This document shows positions 43,369 through 53,125 of a stretch of 54,520 bases of DNA, one piece after another. Positions within the stretch are counted from its first letter, which is position 1. The number at the start of each line of letters is the position of its first letter. The notes beneath the pieces are model-generated. The model made no database searches and was not told the DNA's origin. It saw nothing but the letters and a program-made list of their open reading frames with translations. The position numbers and the translations under genes are program-made. The stretch comes from an uncultured Bacillaceae bacterium. Its GTDB lineage: Bacteria > Bacillota > Bacilli > Bacillales > Caldibacillaceae. The stretch spans positions 1 through 54,520 of the forward strand of contig CALGYZ010000053.1 in NCBI GenBank assembly GCA_937934645.1, in the 5' to 3' direction.

Positions 43369-43501
43369 ATGCAGATAATACTTTTCTACCCTTTTTACGT
43401 CTGCGGGCAATAATTTTACGTCCGTTTTTTGTGCTCATTCTTTTGCGAAATCCGTGCACTCTGCTTCTCTTTCTTCTATTCGGTTGAAACGTTCTTTTCA
43501 T
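43367..43501 (-). CDS. rpmH: 50S ribosomal protein L34
   Basis: 44 residues, very basic: M-K-R-T-F-Q-P-N-R-R-K-R-S-R-V-H-G-F-R and K-N-G-R-K-I-I-A-R-R-R. The ATG at 43501 follows GGGGAGG. It marks the left border of oriC and is transcribed away from it. Confidence 0.97.
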   Translation of the reverse strand: MKRTFQPNRRKRSRVHGFRKRMSTKNGRKIIARRRKKGRKVLSA

Positions 43502-44011
43502 GTATGACACCTCCCCGTGAGGAAACAATTCAAAACAGTCCTTAATATTATATGAACTATCAAAATGGATGTCAAGCTCACGAAAGTACAAGCATTTCTT
43601 CCTCTGTCAGCCTTGATGCAGATTCTCAACAATCACCTGTGGATATTTAAATATCCGGCTTGTCCGCTATCCACAAAAAATCGACACATTTTTCACAAAT
43701 TAAAACCCTGTGGATAAATAATTATCAACAATGATTATGTTTGTGGATATTTTCTATAAATCATTGCGGAACAGGGGATATTTTGATATGATGATATGTG
43801 TTTTAGCTTTGGATAAGTATTTTTTTATTCCTCTTTATCCACAGGTTGTTGATAACTTGTTGATAATTTTTCCACATGCGTGGATAGGAAATATCCACAT
43901 GGTCTTAAGATGTTGATAATCATTTTATCTGTTATAATATTTTATCCACAAAGGTTTTTATAAATCTTTTTTCATTTCTCCGCGGTGAGGAGGTCAAGGA
44001 GGTAACAGCCA
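43502..44011. other. oriC, left part (rpmH-dnaA, DnaA-box clusters)
   Basis: 510 bases with many DnaA boxes. Perfect copies: 43709-43717 (minus), 43835-43843 and 43942-43950 (plus). One-mismatch copies: 43638-43646, 43667-43675, 43742-43750, 43868-43876 and 43891-43899. The layout equals the incA/incB part of the bipartite Bacillus origin. The boxes next to the dnaA promoter also allow autorepression. Confidence 0.92.
43933..43938 (+). promoter_or_regulatory. Probable -10 of the dnaA promoter
   Basis: TATAAT, 73 bases before the TTG start. The -35 is weak (ATGTTG at 17-base spacing; TTGATA lies too close). A perfect DnaA box begins four bases after the hexamer, where bound DnaA would block transcription. 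Confidence 0.55.
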
Positions 44012-45361
44012 TTGGAAAATATCGATGACCTTTGGGGGAAAACGCTTGAAATTATTGAAAAAAAGATCAGTAAGCCGAGTTTTGAAACGTGGCTGAAGTC
44101 TACAAAGGCAGTTTCTCTTAACGGGAAAACATTAATCGTTGAAGCACCGAATGAATTTGCACGTGAATGGCTTGACGGGAACTATAAAGAAATCCTTACA
44201 GAAATTTTATATGACATAGTCGGGGAGAATATGACTCTGAAATTCGTCACGCCGGATTCCAATCTGGATGAACAAATGGAGATGTCCGCACCGGAGAGAA
44301 AGTTTGCAAAGCGGGAAACAACACCGGAATCAGCCAAAAGCATGCTGAACCCGAAATACACGTTCGATACATTTGTCATCGGTTCAGGCAACCGTTTCGC
44401 TCATGCCGCATCACTGGCCGTTGCTGAAGCTCCGGCGAAAGCATACAATCCGTTGTTTATATACGGTGGTGTTGGCCTTGGAAAAACCCACCTCATGCAC
44501 GCCATCGGTCATTACGTTCTGGAACATAATCCAATGGCGAAAGTGGCATATTTAACATCGGAAAAGTTTACAAATGAATTCATTAATGCGATCCGTGATA
44601 ACCGGCCGGATGATTTTCGCAACAAATACCGGAAAGTCGATATTCTGCTCATTGATGATATTCAATTTTTAGCCGGAAAGGAATCCACACAGGAAGAATT
44701 TTTCCATACTTTTAATACGTTACACGAAGAAAACAAGCAAATCGTTATTTCCAGCGACAGGCCACCCCGGGAAATACCGACGCTGGAAGACCGCTTGCGC
44801 TCCCGTTTCGAATGGGGCTTAATTACGGATATTACCCCTCCAGATTTAGAAACAAGAATCGCCATTTTACGCAAAAAAGCAAAAGCAGAAGGCCTGGATA
44901 TTCCAAATGAAGTGATGTTGTATATTGCCAATCAAATTGATTCAAACATTCGCGAGCTTGAAGGAGCCCTGATCAGGGTCGTCGCCTACTCATCCCTGGA
45001 AAATAAGGATATCACTCCCGATTTGGCTGCGGAAGCATTAAAAAGCATCATTCCGAACTCCAAGCCGAAAGTCATCACAATCCATGAAATTCAGAAAGTT
45101 GTCAGCGAACATTATGGAATCAAAATGGAAGATTTTGCGGCTAAAAAACGGACGAAATCCATTGCTTTTCCGCGGCAAATTGCCATGTATTTATCCCGGG
45201 AGCTCACCGATTCATCCCTGCCGAAAATCGGTGAGGAATTCGGTGGCCGGGACCACACAACCGTTATCCATGCCCATGAAAAAATATCAAAATTAATTAA
45301 ATCGGATCCTGAATTTGAAAAACAAATTAAAGAATTAGAGAACAAAATAAAATCACGGTAA
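44012..45361 (+). CDS. dnaA: Replication initiator DnaA
   Basis: 449 residues with four domains: I (to about 80, oligomerisation and partner binding), a short variable linker II, AAA+ domain III with Walker A at 152-159 (G-G-V-G-L-G-K-T) and Walker B L-L-I-D-D-I-Q-F, and the DNA-binding domain IV with signature G-G-R-D-H-T-T-V-I-H-A. It binds the boxes on both sides of its own gene and melts the origin. The start is TTG at 44012, with AAGGAGG upstream, as the weak start codon and box-rich promoter suit tight control. Confidence 0.98.
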   Translation: MENIDDLWGKTLEIIEKKISKPSFETWLKSTKAVSLNGKTLIVEAPNEFAREWLDGNYKEILTEILYDIVGENMTLKFVTPDSNLDEQMEMSAPERKFAKRETTPESAKSMLNPKYTFDTFVIGSGNRFAHAASLAVAEAPAKAYNPLFIYGGVGLGKTHLMHAIGHYVLEHNPMAKVAYLTSEKFTNEFINAIRDNRPDDFRNKYRKVDILLIDDIQFLAGKESTQEEFFHTFNTLHEENKQIVISSDRPPREIPTLEDRLRSRFEWGLITDITPPDLETRIAILRKKAKAEGLDIPNEVMLYIANQIDSNIRELEGALIRVVAYSSLENKDITPDLAAEALKSIIPNSKPKVITIHEIQKVVSEHYGIKMEDFAAKKRTKSIAFPRQIAMYLSRELTDSSLPKIGEEFGGRDHTTVIHAHEKISKLIKSDPEFEKQIKELENKIKSR

Positions 45362-45569
45362 AAGAGAAAATCGCCGGGTTGTGGAAAAATACATTCTTTT
45401 TTCAATGTGCACAATGTGAATAACTTTCCCGGTTTATACACAGTCTGTCCACATGTGGATAGACTGTCTTTTCCGTTCTTTATTATACTTATCCACATAG
45501 TCACAGGAAGTATTACTATAATTACTTTGTTATTTTATATAATTAATTCATTCTTGGAGGATAAAGACC
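45362..45569. other. oriC, right part (dnaA-dnaN, DnaA boxes and likely unwinding element)
   Basis: Boxes: 45380-45388 (TGTGGAAAA), 45415-45423 (TGTGAATAA), 45454-45462 (TGTGGATAG) and a perfect TTATCCACA at 45489-45497. Behind the last one comes an AT-rich stretch (about 45505-45555) that fits the DNA unwinding element (incC in Bacillus). Confidence 0.88.
45440..45472 (+). terminator. dnaA terminator overlapping DnaA boxes
   Basis: ACAGTCT-G-TCCACATGTGGA-T-AGACTGT is a 28-base inverted repeat followed by CTTTTC. Its centre is two facing DnaA-box cores (TCCACA/TGTGGA). Confidence 0.65.
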
Positions 45570-46715
45570 ATGAAGTTTTACATACTGAAGGAGAGACTTG
45601 CCAAAAGTGTACAAGATGTTCTTAAAGCCGTTGCATCCAGGACGACAATTCCGATTTTAACAGGAATAAAAATTGATGTAACAGAAGAAGGGGTAACTCT
45701 TACAGGGAGTAACTCAGATATTTCCATCAAATCTTTCATTCCGAAAGAAGAAGATGAAGTTGAGCTTGTAGAAATTTTCGAAACCGGTTCGATCGTCCTG
45801 CAAGCTAGGTTTTTCAATGAGGTTGTGCGGAAACTTCCGGAATCCATTGTAGAAATTGAAGTGGAGGATCAATTTAAAACAATCATCCGCTCCGGTAATG
45901 CAGAATTTATTATTCACGGATTAGATGCGGAAGAGTACCCGCGGCTTCCTGAACTTGACGAAGAAAATTCTTTTTCCATGCCGGCCGATTTGCTGGCAAC
46001 ACTGATTAAACAAACAGTGTTTGCCGTTTCCCAATCGGAAACAAGGCCAATTTTAACCGGTGTCCATTGGAACTTTGAAAATGATGAATTAATTGCGGTT
46101 GCCACAGACAGCCACCGGCTGGCCCTGAAAAAAGCAACGTTGAAAACCGGATTATTCGGAAACAATTCTTTCAGTATCGTCATCCCGGGTAAAAGCCTGA
46201 ATGAATTAATAAAAGTTATAGATGAAAACTCCCAGGAGCCGGTTGAAATTATCGTAACGGAAACACAGATATTGTTTAAAGCAAAACATTTATTGTTTTA
46301 CTCAAGGCTTTTGGAAGGAAAATACCCTGATACTTCAAAATTGATTCCGACAGACAGCAAAACAACAGTGAAATTGAATACAAAAGAGTTTTTAAATGCG
46401 GTAGACCGCGCATCTCTTTTAGCAAGAGAAGGAAAAAACAATGTCGTTAAATTTACGACCATGGATAACGGAATCATCGAAATTTCTTCATATACTCCGG
46501 AAATCGGCAAAGTTGTTGAAACGGTCAAAAGTTTGTCGATTGAAGGTGAAGAACTGAAAATTTCTTTCAGTGCCAAATACATGATGGAAGCCTTAAGGGC
46601 GATTGACGGCACCGAGATTACCATTTATTTCACCGGGGCCATGCGGCCGTTTGTCATTAAAACAGATGAGGACGATACAATATTACAATTAATTCTTCCT
46701 GTACGGACTTTTTAA
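45570..46715 (+). CDS. dnaN: DNA polymerase III sliding clamp (beta)
   Basis: 381 residues, three repeats of the clamp fold, with the usual start M-K-F-Y-I-L-K-E-R-L and C-terminus L-I-L-P-V-R-T-F that forms part of the client-binding groove. It tethers polymerase and repair proteins to DNA. TTGGAGG precedes the ATG. Promoters lie in the origin region upstream or at dnaA. Confidence 0.98.
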   Translation: MKFYILKERLAKSVQDVLKAVASRTTIPILTGIKIDVTEEGVTLTGSNSDISIKSFIPKEEDEVELVEIFETGSIVLQARFFNEVVRKLPESIVEIEVEDQFKTIIRSGNAEFIIHGLDAEEYPRLPELDEENSFSMPADLLATLIKQTVFAVSQSETRPILTGVHWNFENDELIAVATDSHRLALKKATLKTGLFGNNSFSIVIPGKSLNELIKVIDENSQEPVEIIVTETQILFKAKHLLFYSRLLEGKYPDTSKLIPTDSKTTVKLNTKEFLNAVDRASLLAREGKNNVVKFTTMDNGIIEISSYTPEIGKVVETVKSLSIEGEELKISFSAKYMMEALRAIDGTEITIYFTGAMRPFVIKTDEDDTILQLILPVRTF

Positions 46716-47007
46716 ATAATACTAGGCCTGGATTGGATACAAAAACTGTACTGTGATATAATACAGATACGAGGATCTTATTAAGTACGGTTCTTTCCAG
46801 GCCTTTCCCCACGCTGAAAACTCCTCCGAAATTTCCATCCGTCAGCTTCTCTCTGATGTCAATATTTTTAAAAAAAGTGTTTTATAACATAGTACTTTTT
46901 TTAATGTTTAAAAGCGGAAAAATGCTTTAACATACTATTTTATTACTTTGTTTATTAATTAAGATTTAGTAAAATAAAACGTAGGGTTTAATGAGAGGGA
47001 CGATATA
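46716..47007. other. Gap between dnaN and yaaA with inverted repeats
   Basis: 292 bases. AGGCCTGGA (46724-46732) and TCCAGGCCT (46796-46804) are a perfect inverted repeat enclosing CTGTA/TACAG (46746-46766) and a possible promoter TTGGAT-N18-TATAAT ending at 46762. Further on TTAAAAAAAGT (46868-46878) pairs with ACTTTTTTTAA (46894-46904). Confidence 0.5.
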
Positions 47008-47229
47008 ATGGCAAAATCAATCAAAATTGACGGGGAACATATAACATTGGGTCAGTTTTTAAAATTAACCGATGTGATTCAAACGGGCGGAATGGCAAAA
47101 ATGTTTTTGCAGGAAAATGAAGTTTTTGTCAACGGCGAACAGGAAACACGCCGGGGGAGAAAGTTAAGAAACGGTGACCGAATCGATATTCCGGGCTTTG
47201 GTTCCTATACAATTATTCAAGAGTCTTAA
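47008..47229 (+). CDS. yaaA: S4-domain RNA-binding protein YaaA
   Basis: 73 residues; an S4-type RNA-binding module with L-G-Q-F-L-K-L, V-F-V-N-G-E and R-R-G-R-K-L-R-N-G-D. In B. subtilis YaaA is a ribosome assembly factor linked to the 50S subunit (from memory). Conserved place between dnaN and recF; recF starts 13 bases later. Confidence 0.93.
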   Translation: MAKSIKIDGEHITLGQFLKLTDVIQTGGMAKMFLQENEVFVNGEQETRRGRKLRNGDRIDIPGFGSYTIIQES

Positions 47230-47241
47230 AGGATGTCCGTT

Positions 47242-48351
47242 ATGTATATAAAAGAGCTTGAATTGGAAAATTACCGAAATTACACCCGGCTGTCCGTATC
47301 ATTTAAGAATGAAGTCAATGTTATCATTGGGGAGAATGCTCAAGGGAAAACAAATTTGCTGGAAGCGATCTATGTTTTGGCCCTTGCAAAATCCCACCGG
47401 GCAGCGAAAGACAAAGAGCTGATAAAATGGAATGAGGAATATGCTAAAATAAAAGGATACGTTAAAAAAAAGAATCAGACCTTTCCCCTTGAACTAATCA
47501 TTTCGAAAAAAGGAAAAAAAGCGAAATGGAATCATCTGGAACAACCGAAACTGAGCCGGTACATCGGGAAAATCAATGTCGTCATGTTTGCTCCCGAGGA
47601 CTTGAATATAGTAAAAGGAAGCCCGGGAATCCGCAGGCGTTTTATTGATATGGAAATTGGGCAAGTGTCCCCGGTGTACTTGTATCATGTCAGTTTATAT
47701 CAAAAATTGCTGCAGCAAAGAAACCAATATTTAAAGCAAATGCAGGCGAAAAAACAAACCGATCCGTTAATGCTTGATATATATACGGAACAGCTGATTG
47801 ATTTTGCTGTAAAAATTGTGAAAAAAAGATATGAATTTCTGACCCAATTGGAGGAATGGGCAAAATCCATCCATCACAGTATATCCAGAGGAATGGAAAA
47901 CCTGGAAATCCATTATAAATCTTCCGTCCATGTATCAGAATATGGGGATTTGTCGAAAATGTTTAATGCATATGAGGAAAAATTTCATTCCATCAGGGAA
48001 AAGGAAATTGAACGGGGAGTTACCCTGATCGGACCACACAGAGATGATCTGGTTTTTGAGGTTAATAACCGCAATGTTCAAACTTTCGGCTCCCAGGGTC
48101 AGCAAAGGACAACAGCTTTATCAGTCAAATTGGCGGAAATTGAATTAATAAAAAATGAGATTGGTGAGTATCCGGTTTTGCTGTTGGACGATGTTCTTTC
48201 CGAATTGGATGATTACAGACAATCCCATTTATTAAGCACGATTCAGGGGAAAGTGCAAACGTTTGTAACAACGACAAGTATTGACGGAATTGATCACGAT
48301 ACATTGAAAAATGCAAATATTTACCGGGTGGAAAACGGGAAAATTGTATAA
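47242..48351 (+). CDS. recF: Recombination mediator RecF
   Basis: 369 residues of the SMC-like ABC ATPase fold: Walker A G-E-N-A-Q-G-K-T-N-L, signature T-F-G-S-Q-G-Q-Q-R-T, Walker B V-L-L-L-D-D-V-L-S-E-L-D. It loads RecA at gaps. The ATG at 47242 gives the standard N-terminus M-Y-I-K-E-L and the right spacing from AAAGG; an in-frame ATG three codons earlier is too close. The usual remB gene is not found between recF and gyrB. Confidence 0.97.
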   Translation: MYIKELELENYRNYTRLSVSFKNEVNVIIGENAQGKTNLLEAIYVLALAKSHRAAKDKELIKWNEEYAKIKGYVKKKNQTFPLELIISKKGKKAKWNHLEQPKLSRYIGKINVVMFAPEDLNIVKGSPGIRRRFIDMEIGQVSPVYLYHVSLYQKLLQQRNQYLKQMQAKKQTDPLMLDIYTEQLIDFAVKIVKKRYEFLTQLEEWAKSIHHSISRGMENLEIHYKSSVHVSEYGDLSKMFNAYEEKFHSIREKEIERGVTLIGPHRDDLVFEVNNRNVQTFGSQGQQRTTALSVKLAEIELIKNEIGEYPVLLLDDVLSELDDYRQSHLLSTIQGKVQTFVTTTSIDGIDHDTLKNANIYRVENGKIV

Positions 48352-48404
48352 CACCTTTTTTCGATAAAAAAGTGCTACAGTATGAAGAAAGTAAGGTGAA
48401 AACT

Positions 48405-50336
48405 TTGACAATGGAAGATAAAAACAAACGGGAAGTTTCGTATGATGCTGGACAAATACAGGTATTGGAAGGTTTGGAAGCAGTAAGGAAACGTCCGGGG
48501 ATGTATATCGGTTCTACCAGTTCCCGCGGACTACACCATCTTGTATGGGAAATTGTTGATAACAGTATAGACGAAGCCCTGGCAGGTTATTGCACAGAAA
48601 TTACCGTCACAATCGAAGAAGGCAACTCGATTAAAGTTGAAGATAACGGAAGGGGAATCCCCGTTGATATACACGAACAATCCGGAAGACCTGCGGTTGA
48701 AGTCATCCATACAGTACTTCACGCCGGCGGTAAATTCGGTGGCGGCGGTTATAAGGTTTCCGGAGGACTTCACGGTGTAGGTGCTTCCGTTGTTAATGCC
48801 TTGTCCAGTGAATTCGAAGTATATGTTCACCGGGATGGAAAAATTTATTATCAAAAGTATTCCCGCGGGATTCCTCTTTTTGATTTAAAAGTGATCGGGG
48901 AAACCGATCGTACCGGAACGACAACCCGCTTCACCCCGGATCCTGAAATTTTCACGGAAACAAGGGAATTTGATTTTGATTTACTGGCCCATCGTTTACG
49001 TGAACTGGCCTTTTTAAATAAAGGATTAGTGATTAAGCTGGAAGATCAGCGGGAAGAGAACCAGAGAAAAAAGGTCTATCATTATGAAGGCGGAATTAAA
49101 TCATATGTTTCCAGCCTGAACAAATCAAAAAATGTATTGCATGAAGAACCGATTTATATAGAAGCCGAACGGGACCAGATCCAAATAGAAATCGCCTTGC
49201 AATATAACGACGGTTATACAAGTATTATATATTCCTTCGCCAATAATATTCACACGTATGAAGGGGGAACCCATGAATCCGGTTTTAAAGCGGCCTTAAC
49301 ACGTGTGATCAATGATTATGCAAGAAAGACAAATATGTTGAAAGAAAAAGACAACAACCTGGCCGGAGAAGATGTACGTGAAGGTCTGGTTGCGGTTATA
49401 TCCATAAAACATCCAACCCCCCAATTTGAAGGTCAGACAAAAACAAAGTTGGGCAATTCCGAAGCAAGAACTATCACTGATTCGCTCTTCTCCGAGAATT
49501 TTGAAAAGTTTTTACTGGAGAACCCGGATGTCGCACAAAAAATTGTCGAAAAAGGAATTGTTGCCCAAAGGGCAAGAGTGGCTGCAAAACGGGCACGTGA
49601 AATGACCCGGAGGAAAAATGCCCTTGAGATTTCAAGTTTACCGGGAAAATTAGCCGATTGTTCATCGACCGATGCATCCATTTGCGAATTGTATATCGTT
49701 GAAGGGGACTCTGCGGGCGGATCGGCAAAACAGGGCAGAGACCGTCATTTCCAGGCGATATTGCCTTTAAGGGGGAAAATTTTGAACGTCGAAAAGGCGC
49801 GGTTGGATAAAATATTGTCCAACGCCGAAATACGGTCGATGATCACAGCCATCGGTACGGGAATTGGAGAAGATTTCGATATTTCCCAGGCCCGTTACCA
49901 TAAGATTGTCATCATGACGGATGCGGACGTTGACGGTGCACATATTCGGACATTGCTCCTGACATTCTTTTACCGTTACATGCGGCCGATTATTGAAGCC
50001 GGCTACGTATATATTGCACAACCGCCGTTATATAAAATACAACAGGGGAAACAAGTTAGATACGCTTACAATGATCAACAGTTGGAAGAAATTTTAAAAG
50101 AATTGCCCGAAAATCCGAAACCACAAATTCAACGGTATAAAGGTCTTGGTGAAATGAATCCGGAACAACTCTGGGAAACAACGATGGACCCTGAAAACCG
50201 CACATTAAAACAAGTACAATTAACGGATGCCATTGAGGCTGACGAAACGTTTGAAATGTTGATGGGAGACAGGGTGGAGCCGAGAAGGCAGTTTATCGAA
50301 GAAAATGCCGTGTATGTGCAAAATTTGGATATATAA
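48405..50336 (+). CDS. gyrB: DNA gyrase subunit B
   Basis: 643 residues: GHKL ATPase domain (N-box V-D-N-S-I-D-E-A, G-rich lid G-G-L-H-G-V-G), transducer, then the TOPRIM domain with E-G-D-S-A-G-G-S-A and D-A-D-V-D-G-A-H-I. With GyrA it introduces negative supercoils. The TTG at 48405 has the best spacing from AAGGTGA; the ATG two codons later is an alternative. Confidence 0.97.
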   Translation: MTMEDKNKREVSYDAGQIQVLEGLEAVRKRPGMYIGSTSSRGLHHLVWEIVDNSIDEALAGYCTEITVTIEEGNSIKVEDNGRGIPVDIHEQSGRPAVEVIHTVLHAGGKFGGGGYKVSGGLHGVGASVVNALSSEFEVYVHRDGKIYYQKYSRGIPLFDLKVIGETDRTGTTTRFTPDPEIFTETREFDFDLLAHRLRELAFLNKGLVIKLEDQREENQRKKVYHYEGGIKSYVSSLNKSKNVLHEEPIYIEAERDQIQIEIALQYNDGYTSIIYSFANNIHTYEGGTHESGFKAALTRVINDYARKTNMLKEKDNNLAGEDVREGLVAVISIKHPTPQFEGQTKTKLGNSEARTITDSLFSENFEKFLLENPDVAQKIVEKGIVAQRARVAAKRAREMTRRKNALEISSLPGKLADCSSTDASICELYIVEGDSAGGSAKQGRDRHFQAILPLRGKILNVEKARLDKILSNAEIRSMITAIGTGIGEDFDISQARYHKIVIMTDADVDGAHIRTLLLTFFYRYMRPIIEAGYVYIAQPPLYKIQQGKQVRYAYNDQQLEEILKELPENPKPQIQRYKGLGEMNPEQLWETTMDPENRTLKQVQLTDAIEADETFEMLMGDRVEPRRQFIEENAVYVQNLDI

Positions 50337-50350
50337 ATTGGGAATTTAAG

Positions 50351-50377
50351 AGACTAGACGTGATGTTTAGTCTTTTA
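50351..50377 (+). terminator. Possible terminator after gyrB
   Basis: AGACTA pairs with TAGTCT, followed by TTTATCTCTCTTT; the six-bp stem is weak and read-through into gyrA is likely. Confidence 0.5.
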
Positions 50378-50521
50378 TCTCTCTTTATAGAAGGATATTC
50401 CGTAAAAGGGTACTCTTTATAGCCGTCAAGTTATTAAATATCATTTACAAACTCTGTTATCCGTTCCTTTCGATTTCGGGCGAATTTGTATTGTAACAAT
50501 TGAAAAGGAGATTGTTGACTT

Positions 50522-52960
50522 ATGGAAACACCAAGTTCAAATATTCAAGAAGTTAACATAAGCAAAGAAATGCGGACGTCTTTTTTAGATTATGCCATGA
50601 GCGTTATTGTTTCCCGGGCGCTTCCGGATGTGCGTGACGGTTTAAAGCCCGTTCAGCGCCGGATTTTATATGCGATGAATGATATCGGGAATACGGCGGA
50701 CAAGCCGTATAAGAAAAGTGCCCGTATTGTCGGTGATGTAATCGGTAAATATCACCCACACGGTGATGCAGCCGTGTATGAAACGATGGTCCGGATGGCA
50801 CAAGATTTCAGTTACCGGTACCCTTTAGTAGACGGACACGGTAACTTCGGCTCCATCGACGGTGATTCAGCGGCTGCCATGCGGTATACGGAAGCGAGAA
50901 TGTCAAGAATCGCTATGGAATTATTGCGTGATATTAACAAAGATACGATTGATTATCAGCCAAACTACGACGGCCAGGAAAAAGAGCCGGTTGTTCTCCC
51001 TTCCCGTTTTCCGAACTTATTAGTGAACGGGACAACCGGAATTGCCGTTGGTATGGCAACAAATATACCGCCGCATCAACTGGGAGAAGTCATTGACGGG
51101 ATTTTGGCACTGAGCCGTAATCCTGATATTACCGTAGAGGAATTAATGGAGCATATTAAAGGTCCGGATTTTCCGACAGCCGGATTAATTATGGGAAGAA
51201 GCGGAATACGCCGTGCTTATGAAACGGGTAAAGGCAGCATAACACTGAGGGCGAAAGTAGAAATTGAGGAGATGCCGAACGGCAAGCATGCGATTATTGT
51301 TACGGAAATTCCCTACCAGGTCAATAAAGCGAAATTGATTGAAAAAATTGCAGAACTGGCTAGGGAAAAACGCATCGAAGGCATTACGGCTTTACGGGAT
51401 GAATCCGACCGCAACGGCTTGCGGATTGTCATGGAGTTACGGAAAGATGTAAATCCAAATATAGTATTGAATAATTTGTATAAACATACGGCTTTGCAAA
51501 CTACATTTGGAATCAATATGCTTGCCCTTGTCGACGGCCAGCCGAAAGTGCTGAATTTAAAACAAATTTTATATTATTACTTAGAACACCAAAAAGAAAT
51601 AATCCGCAGAAGAACACAATACGAGTTGAGAAAAGCCGAAGCAAGGGCTCATATTTTGGAAGGTTTGCGGATTGCATTGGATCATATTGATGAAGTAATT
51701 AATGTAATCCGCAGTTCACGGACTACGGAGATTGCAAAAGAAAATTTAATCAACCGCTTCGGCCTGACGGAAAAACAGGCCCAGGCTATTCTTGATATGC
51801 GCTTGCAGCGCCTGACCGGACTTGAGCGGGAAAAAATTGAAGAGGAGTATAAGGAGCTTCAAGCGCTCATCGCCGAATTAAAGGCAATTTTAGCTGATGA
51901 AGAAAAGATTTTGGATATCATCAGGAAAGAGTTGACAGAAATTAAAGAACGCTACAATGACGAGCGGAGAACAGAAATCACTGTCGGGGAGATCGATATC
52001 GACGATGAAGATTTAATACCGGAAGAATCGGTGATTATCACCTTAACAGGCAACGGTTATATTAAGCGCACCCCTGTTTCGGCATACCGTTCACAACGGC
52101 GAGGCGGACGCGGTATACAGGGGATGAGCACGAACGAAGATGATTTTGTTGAGCATTTAATTACAACTTCAACCCACGATACCATTTTATTCTTTACAAA
52201 TAGAGGAAAGGTATATAAAACCAAGGCATACCGGATTCCTGAGTATTCAAGGACTGCAAAAGGTTTACCGGTCATTAACCTGATTGAAATTGATAAGGAT
52301 GAAACCGTTAATGCGGTGATTCCTGTACAGAAATTGGAAAAAGAATCCTATTTATTCTTTACAACAAAACAAGGAATTTCCAAACGTTGTCCATTGATTG
52401 ATTTTGCGAATATCCGGAGCAATGGCTTGATCGCCATCCATCTCCGTGAAGGTGATGAGCTGATATCTGTCAGGTTAACCAATGGAACAAAAGATATCAT
52501 TATCGGAACGAAAAAAGGCATGCTAATCCGTTTTCCGGAAACGGATGTCCGGTCAATGGGACGTACAGCCGCCGGTGTAAAAGGCATTTCCCTTGATGAA
52601 GATGATGAAGTCATCGGCATGGAAATTCTGGAAGATGATCAAGATGTGCTTGTCGTAACAGAAAAAGGGTTCGGAAAACGTACCGGGGCTGAACAATACC
52701 GTCTTCAACACCGGGGAGGAAAAGGATTGCGTACATGCAATATCCAGGAAAAAAACGGACATCTTGTAGCGATGAAAACTGTTAGCGAAGATGAAGACAT
52801 CATGATTATTACCGACTCCGGAATTATTATCCGGATGGGTGTTGAAGATATTTCAAAAACCGGAAGAAATACAATGGGTGTCAAATTGATCAGGCTTGAT
52901 GAAGACAGTGTTGTCACTGCAGTGGCAAAAGTGGAAAAAGAAGAAGAGGATGAGGAATAA
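50522..52960 (+). CDS. gyrA: DNA gyrase subunit A
   Basis: 812 residues: winged-helix and tower domain with the catalytic Y122 in A-M-R-Y-T-E-A-R, the quinolone region with G-D-V-I-G-K-Y-H-P-H-G-D-A-A-V-Y, coiled coil, and a C-terminal six-bladed pinwheel with the GyrA box Q-R-R-G-G-R-G. Ser and Glu of the quinolone pocket: the segment reads H-P-H-G-D-A-A-V-Y-E, that is Ala at the position that is Ser in many species. A-G-G-A-G ribosome site sequence (AAAAGGAG) precedes the ATG. Acidic C-terminus. Confidence 0.98.
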   Translation: METPSSNIQEVNISKEMRTSFLDYAMSVIVSRALPDVRDGLKPVQRRILYAMNDIGNTADKPYKKSARIVGDVIGKYHPHGDAAVYETMVRMAQDFSYRYPLVDGHGNFGSIDGDSAAAMRYTEARMSRIAMELLRDINKDTIDYQPNYDGQEKEPVVLPSRFPNLLVNGTTGIAVGMATNIPPHQLGEVIDGILALSRNPDITVEELMEHIKGPDFPTAGLIMGRSGIRRAYETGKGSITLRAKVEIEEMPNGKHAIIVTEIPYQVNKAKLIEKIAELAREKRIEGITALRDESDRNGLRIVMELRKDVNPNIVLNNLYKHTALQTTFGINMLALVDGQPKVLNLKQILYYYLEHQKEIIRRRTQYELRKAEARAHILEGLRIALDHIDEVINVIRSSRTTEIAKENLINRFGLTEKQAQAILDMRLQRLTGLEREKIEEEYKELQALIAELKAILADEEKILDIIRKELTEIKERYNDERRTEITVGEIDIDDEDLIPEESVIITLTGNGYIKRTPVSAYRSQRRGGRGIQGMSTNEDDFVEHLITTSTHDTILFFTNRGKVYKTKAYRIPEYSRTAKGLPVINLIEIDKDETVNAVIPVQKLEKESYLFFTTKQGISKRCPLIDFANIRSNGLIAIHLREGDELISVRLTNGTKDIIIGTKKGMLIRFPETDVRSMGRTAAGVKGISLDEDDEVIGMEILEDDQDVLVVTEKGFGKRTGAEQYRLQHRGGKGLRTCNIQEKNGHLVAMKTVSEDEDIMIITDSGIIIRMGVEDISKTGRNTMGVKLIRLDEDSVVTAVAKVEKEEEDEE

Positions 52961-52980
52961 AAGACGTAGGATTCGTAACA

Positions 52981-53030
52981 GGCTTTCAAAGCTTTCCCTT
53001 AAATCAGGGGAACTTTGAAAGTCTTTTTTT
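52981..53030 (+). terminator. Terminator of gyrA
   Basis: GGCTTTCAAAG...TTCCCC pairs with GGGGAA...CTTTGAAAGTC, followed by TTTTTTT. Confidence 0.93.
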
Positions 53031-53125
53031 GTCATTCTTTTTATGTTCAGAATGATCACACATAATGAACCAGGTGAATTATATTATAATAAAATTAGAG
53101 CATGCTTTTTAAAGGGATGTGGAAA

